From positions 1 through 6,871 of the forward strand of contig SFCY01000121.1 in assembly GCA_004558865.1 (NCBI GenBank): 6,871 nucleotides of DNA. The letters run 5' to 3'. A model generated the notes under the pieces. That model searched no databases and was not told the DNA's origin. It was given only the letters and a program-made list of their open reading frames with translations. The position numbers and the translations under genes were made by a program. Of this stretch, positions 6,285 through 6,871 are shown piece after piece (within the stretch, counting starts at the first letter, position 1; each line of letters opens with the position of its first letter). Origin of the DNA: Bacteroidales bacterium (lineage in GTDB: Bacteria > Bacteroidota > Bacteroidia > Bacteroidales > Bacteroidaceae).

Positions 6285-6746
6285 TTATGGTCTAAATTTT
6301 ACATCTGGGTTAAAGGCCTTAATAATCGGTCCGTACTTATTCATCTCGCTATTGTTCATGTATCTCGCATTGTTGGAAAGACGGGTTGTGGTTCCGTCTT
6401 TCTCTACGCGATAGGTTTGAACATGTATTACTCCCTTCTGGAAAGATTTTCCATCGCTTCCCAGACCTTTATTGGTGTGCGTATGACTCCAGTCGAAGTC
6501 TATGCACATTTTGCGGCTTATATACACTTTTCCTTGAATGACACTGCCATCTTTCCCAACACGGAAATACATGTCTGAAGTATTCGCATAAGTGGGAAGA
6601 CCCGCATGTGAGCCGGTTTTGTCAGCCTTAAGTTTTATAACTTTTCCGTGAATGCCATTTACGGTTTTGCTTTCCCAGCCTGGGTGATCCTCATAGAGGT
6701 ATGCGGAGAATCCGCCGCTTGCTATGTATTCTCTTTGATTTCCCAT
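6285..6746 (-). CDS. Small protein resembling a polymorphic-toxin C-terminal domain
   Basis: The product is 153 residues from ATG 6746. That start is chosen because it comes one nucleotide after the stop of the preceding frame; GTG 6794 would add 16 residues overlapping that frame. It has no signal peptide or membrane segment. The middle and end carry DFDWSHTH (83-90), KGVIHVQ (104-110), RLSNNARYM (122-130) and a conserved-looking end DVKFRP (148-153). This pattern, an Asp/Trp-His-x-His segment followed about 20 residues later by a His-Val-Gln segment, recalls C-terminal toxin modules of Rhs-like and other polymorphic toxins in Bacteroidetes. His88, His90 and His108 are the likely key residues by inference only. 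I cannot name the family or the target. Base composition is much lower in GC than purL, suggesting acquired DNA. No immunity gene follows, so it may be an orphan or displaced toxin tip. Confidence 0.7.
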   Translation of the reverse strand: MGNQREYIASGGFSAYLYEDHPGWESKTVNGIHGKVIKLKADKTGSHAGLPTYANTSDMYFRVGKDGSVIQGKVYISRKMCIDFDWSHTHTNKGLGSDGKSFQKGVIHVQTYRVEKDGTTTRLSNNARYMNNSEMNKYGPIIKAFNPDVKFRP

Positions 6747-6747
6747 T

Positions 6748-6870
6748 TTACAAATCGTCATAGTTATGATTGTACTGAATTCCGGCATAGTCACGCTTGC
6801 GTAACCATTGCAGCAGGGTGATGTCGTCTTTTATAAAACCCTGAGTTTTGAGGTTAATTCTCAAAGCATC
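6748..6870 (-). CDS. 3' end of an unidentified gene, cut by the window edge
   Basis: An open frame of 40 codons enters from the right edge and stops at TAA 6750-6748, one nucleotide before the ATG of the toxin-like gene. The visible end contains DDITLLQWLRKRDYAGIQYN (residues 15-34 of the visible part), then HNYDDL and the stop. The segment WLRKRDYAGIQYN faintly recalls the GYDGIxYxN stretch near the C-terminus of some ADP-ribosyltransferase-type toxins, which normally continue further. If so, this end is truncated. That reading is weak. It could equally be the backbone of a toxin gene, an immunity gene, or an unrelated protein. The tight junction suggests co-transcription and coupled translation with the toxin-like gene. 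Confidence 0.5.
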   Translation of the reverse strand, partial: DALRINLKTQGFIKDDITLLQWLRKRDYAGIQYNHNYDDL

Positions 6871-6871
6871 A

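Overview
The window looks like Bacteroidetes DNA, most likely order Bacteroidales with a Prevotella- or Bacteroides-like host. Four things point there. The purL product is the large single-chain type seen in this group. Two promoters match the Bacteroidetes form TTG-N20-TAnnTTTG exactly. Both exported proteins have signal peptides ending in an Ala-Gln type cleavage region. The start codons lack a clear Shine-Dalgarno sequence. The assignment is by recognition only; no database search was possible.

Region 1 (1-4098, + strand) holds purL, the formylglycinamidine ribonucleotide (FGAM) synthase of de novo purine synthesis. Its promoter is at 134-164, it has a leader of about 110 nt with a small hairpin, and its most likely start is ATG 283, not the upstream in-frame ATG 172. 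Region 2 (4099-4267) is a convergent intergenic gap. It holds a perfect 36-bp palindrome that may end transcription from both sides, and a short run of degenerate ctttgcgc units.

Region 3 (4268-5728, - strand) is a two-gene operon behind its own TAnnTTTG promoter. It encodes an uncharacterised secreted protein and then a PAP2-type membrane or envelope phosphatase. The two genes overlap by 4 bp (ATGA), so they are probably translationally coupled and may share an envelope role.

Region 4 (5729-6284) has no convincing gene. Its main content is a nested inverted-repeat element. Outer arms (5906-5921 and 6235-6250, 16 bp perfect) enclose a long imperfect hairpin (5966-6033 with 6098-6164) capped by two small hairpins. 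Six of the seven transition differences between the hairpin arms become G-U pairs only if the + strand is transcribed, which suggests a folded RNA. A second, competing hairpin (6091-6125) shares part of the same sequence. The element could be a MITE-like insertion, a structured non-coding RNA, or both. It is the best candidate here for something undescribed.

Region 5 (6285-6871, - strand) has clearly lower GC (26/60 in one sampled line, against 30/60 and 42/60 in two purL lines) and reads as accessory DNA. It holds a 153-residue protein resembling the C-terminal toxin domain of a polymorphic toxin. One nucleotide upstream lies the 3' end of another reading frame that runs off the window. No immunity gene is visible downstream of the toxin-like gene.
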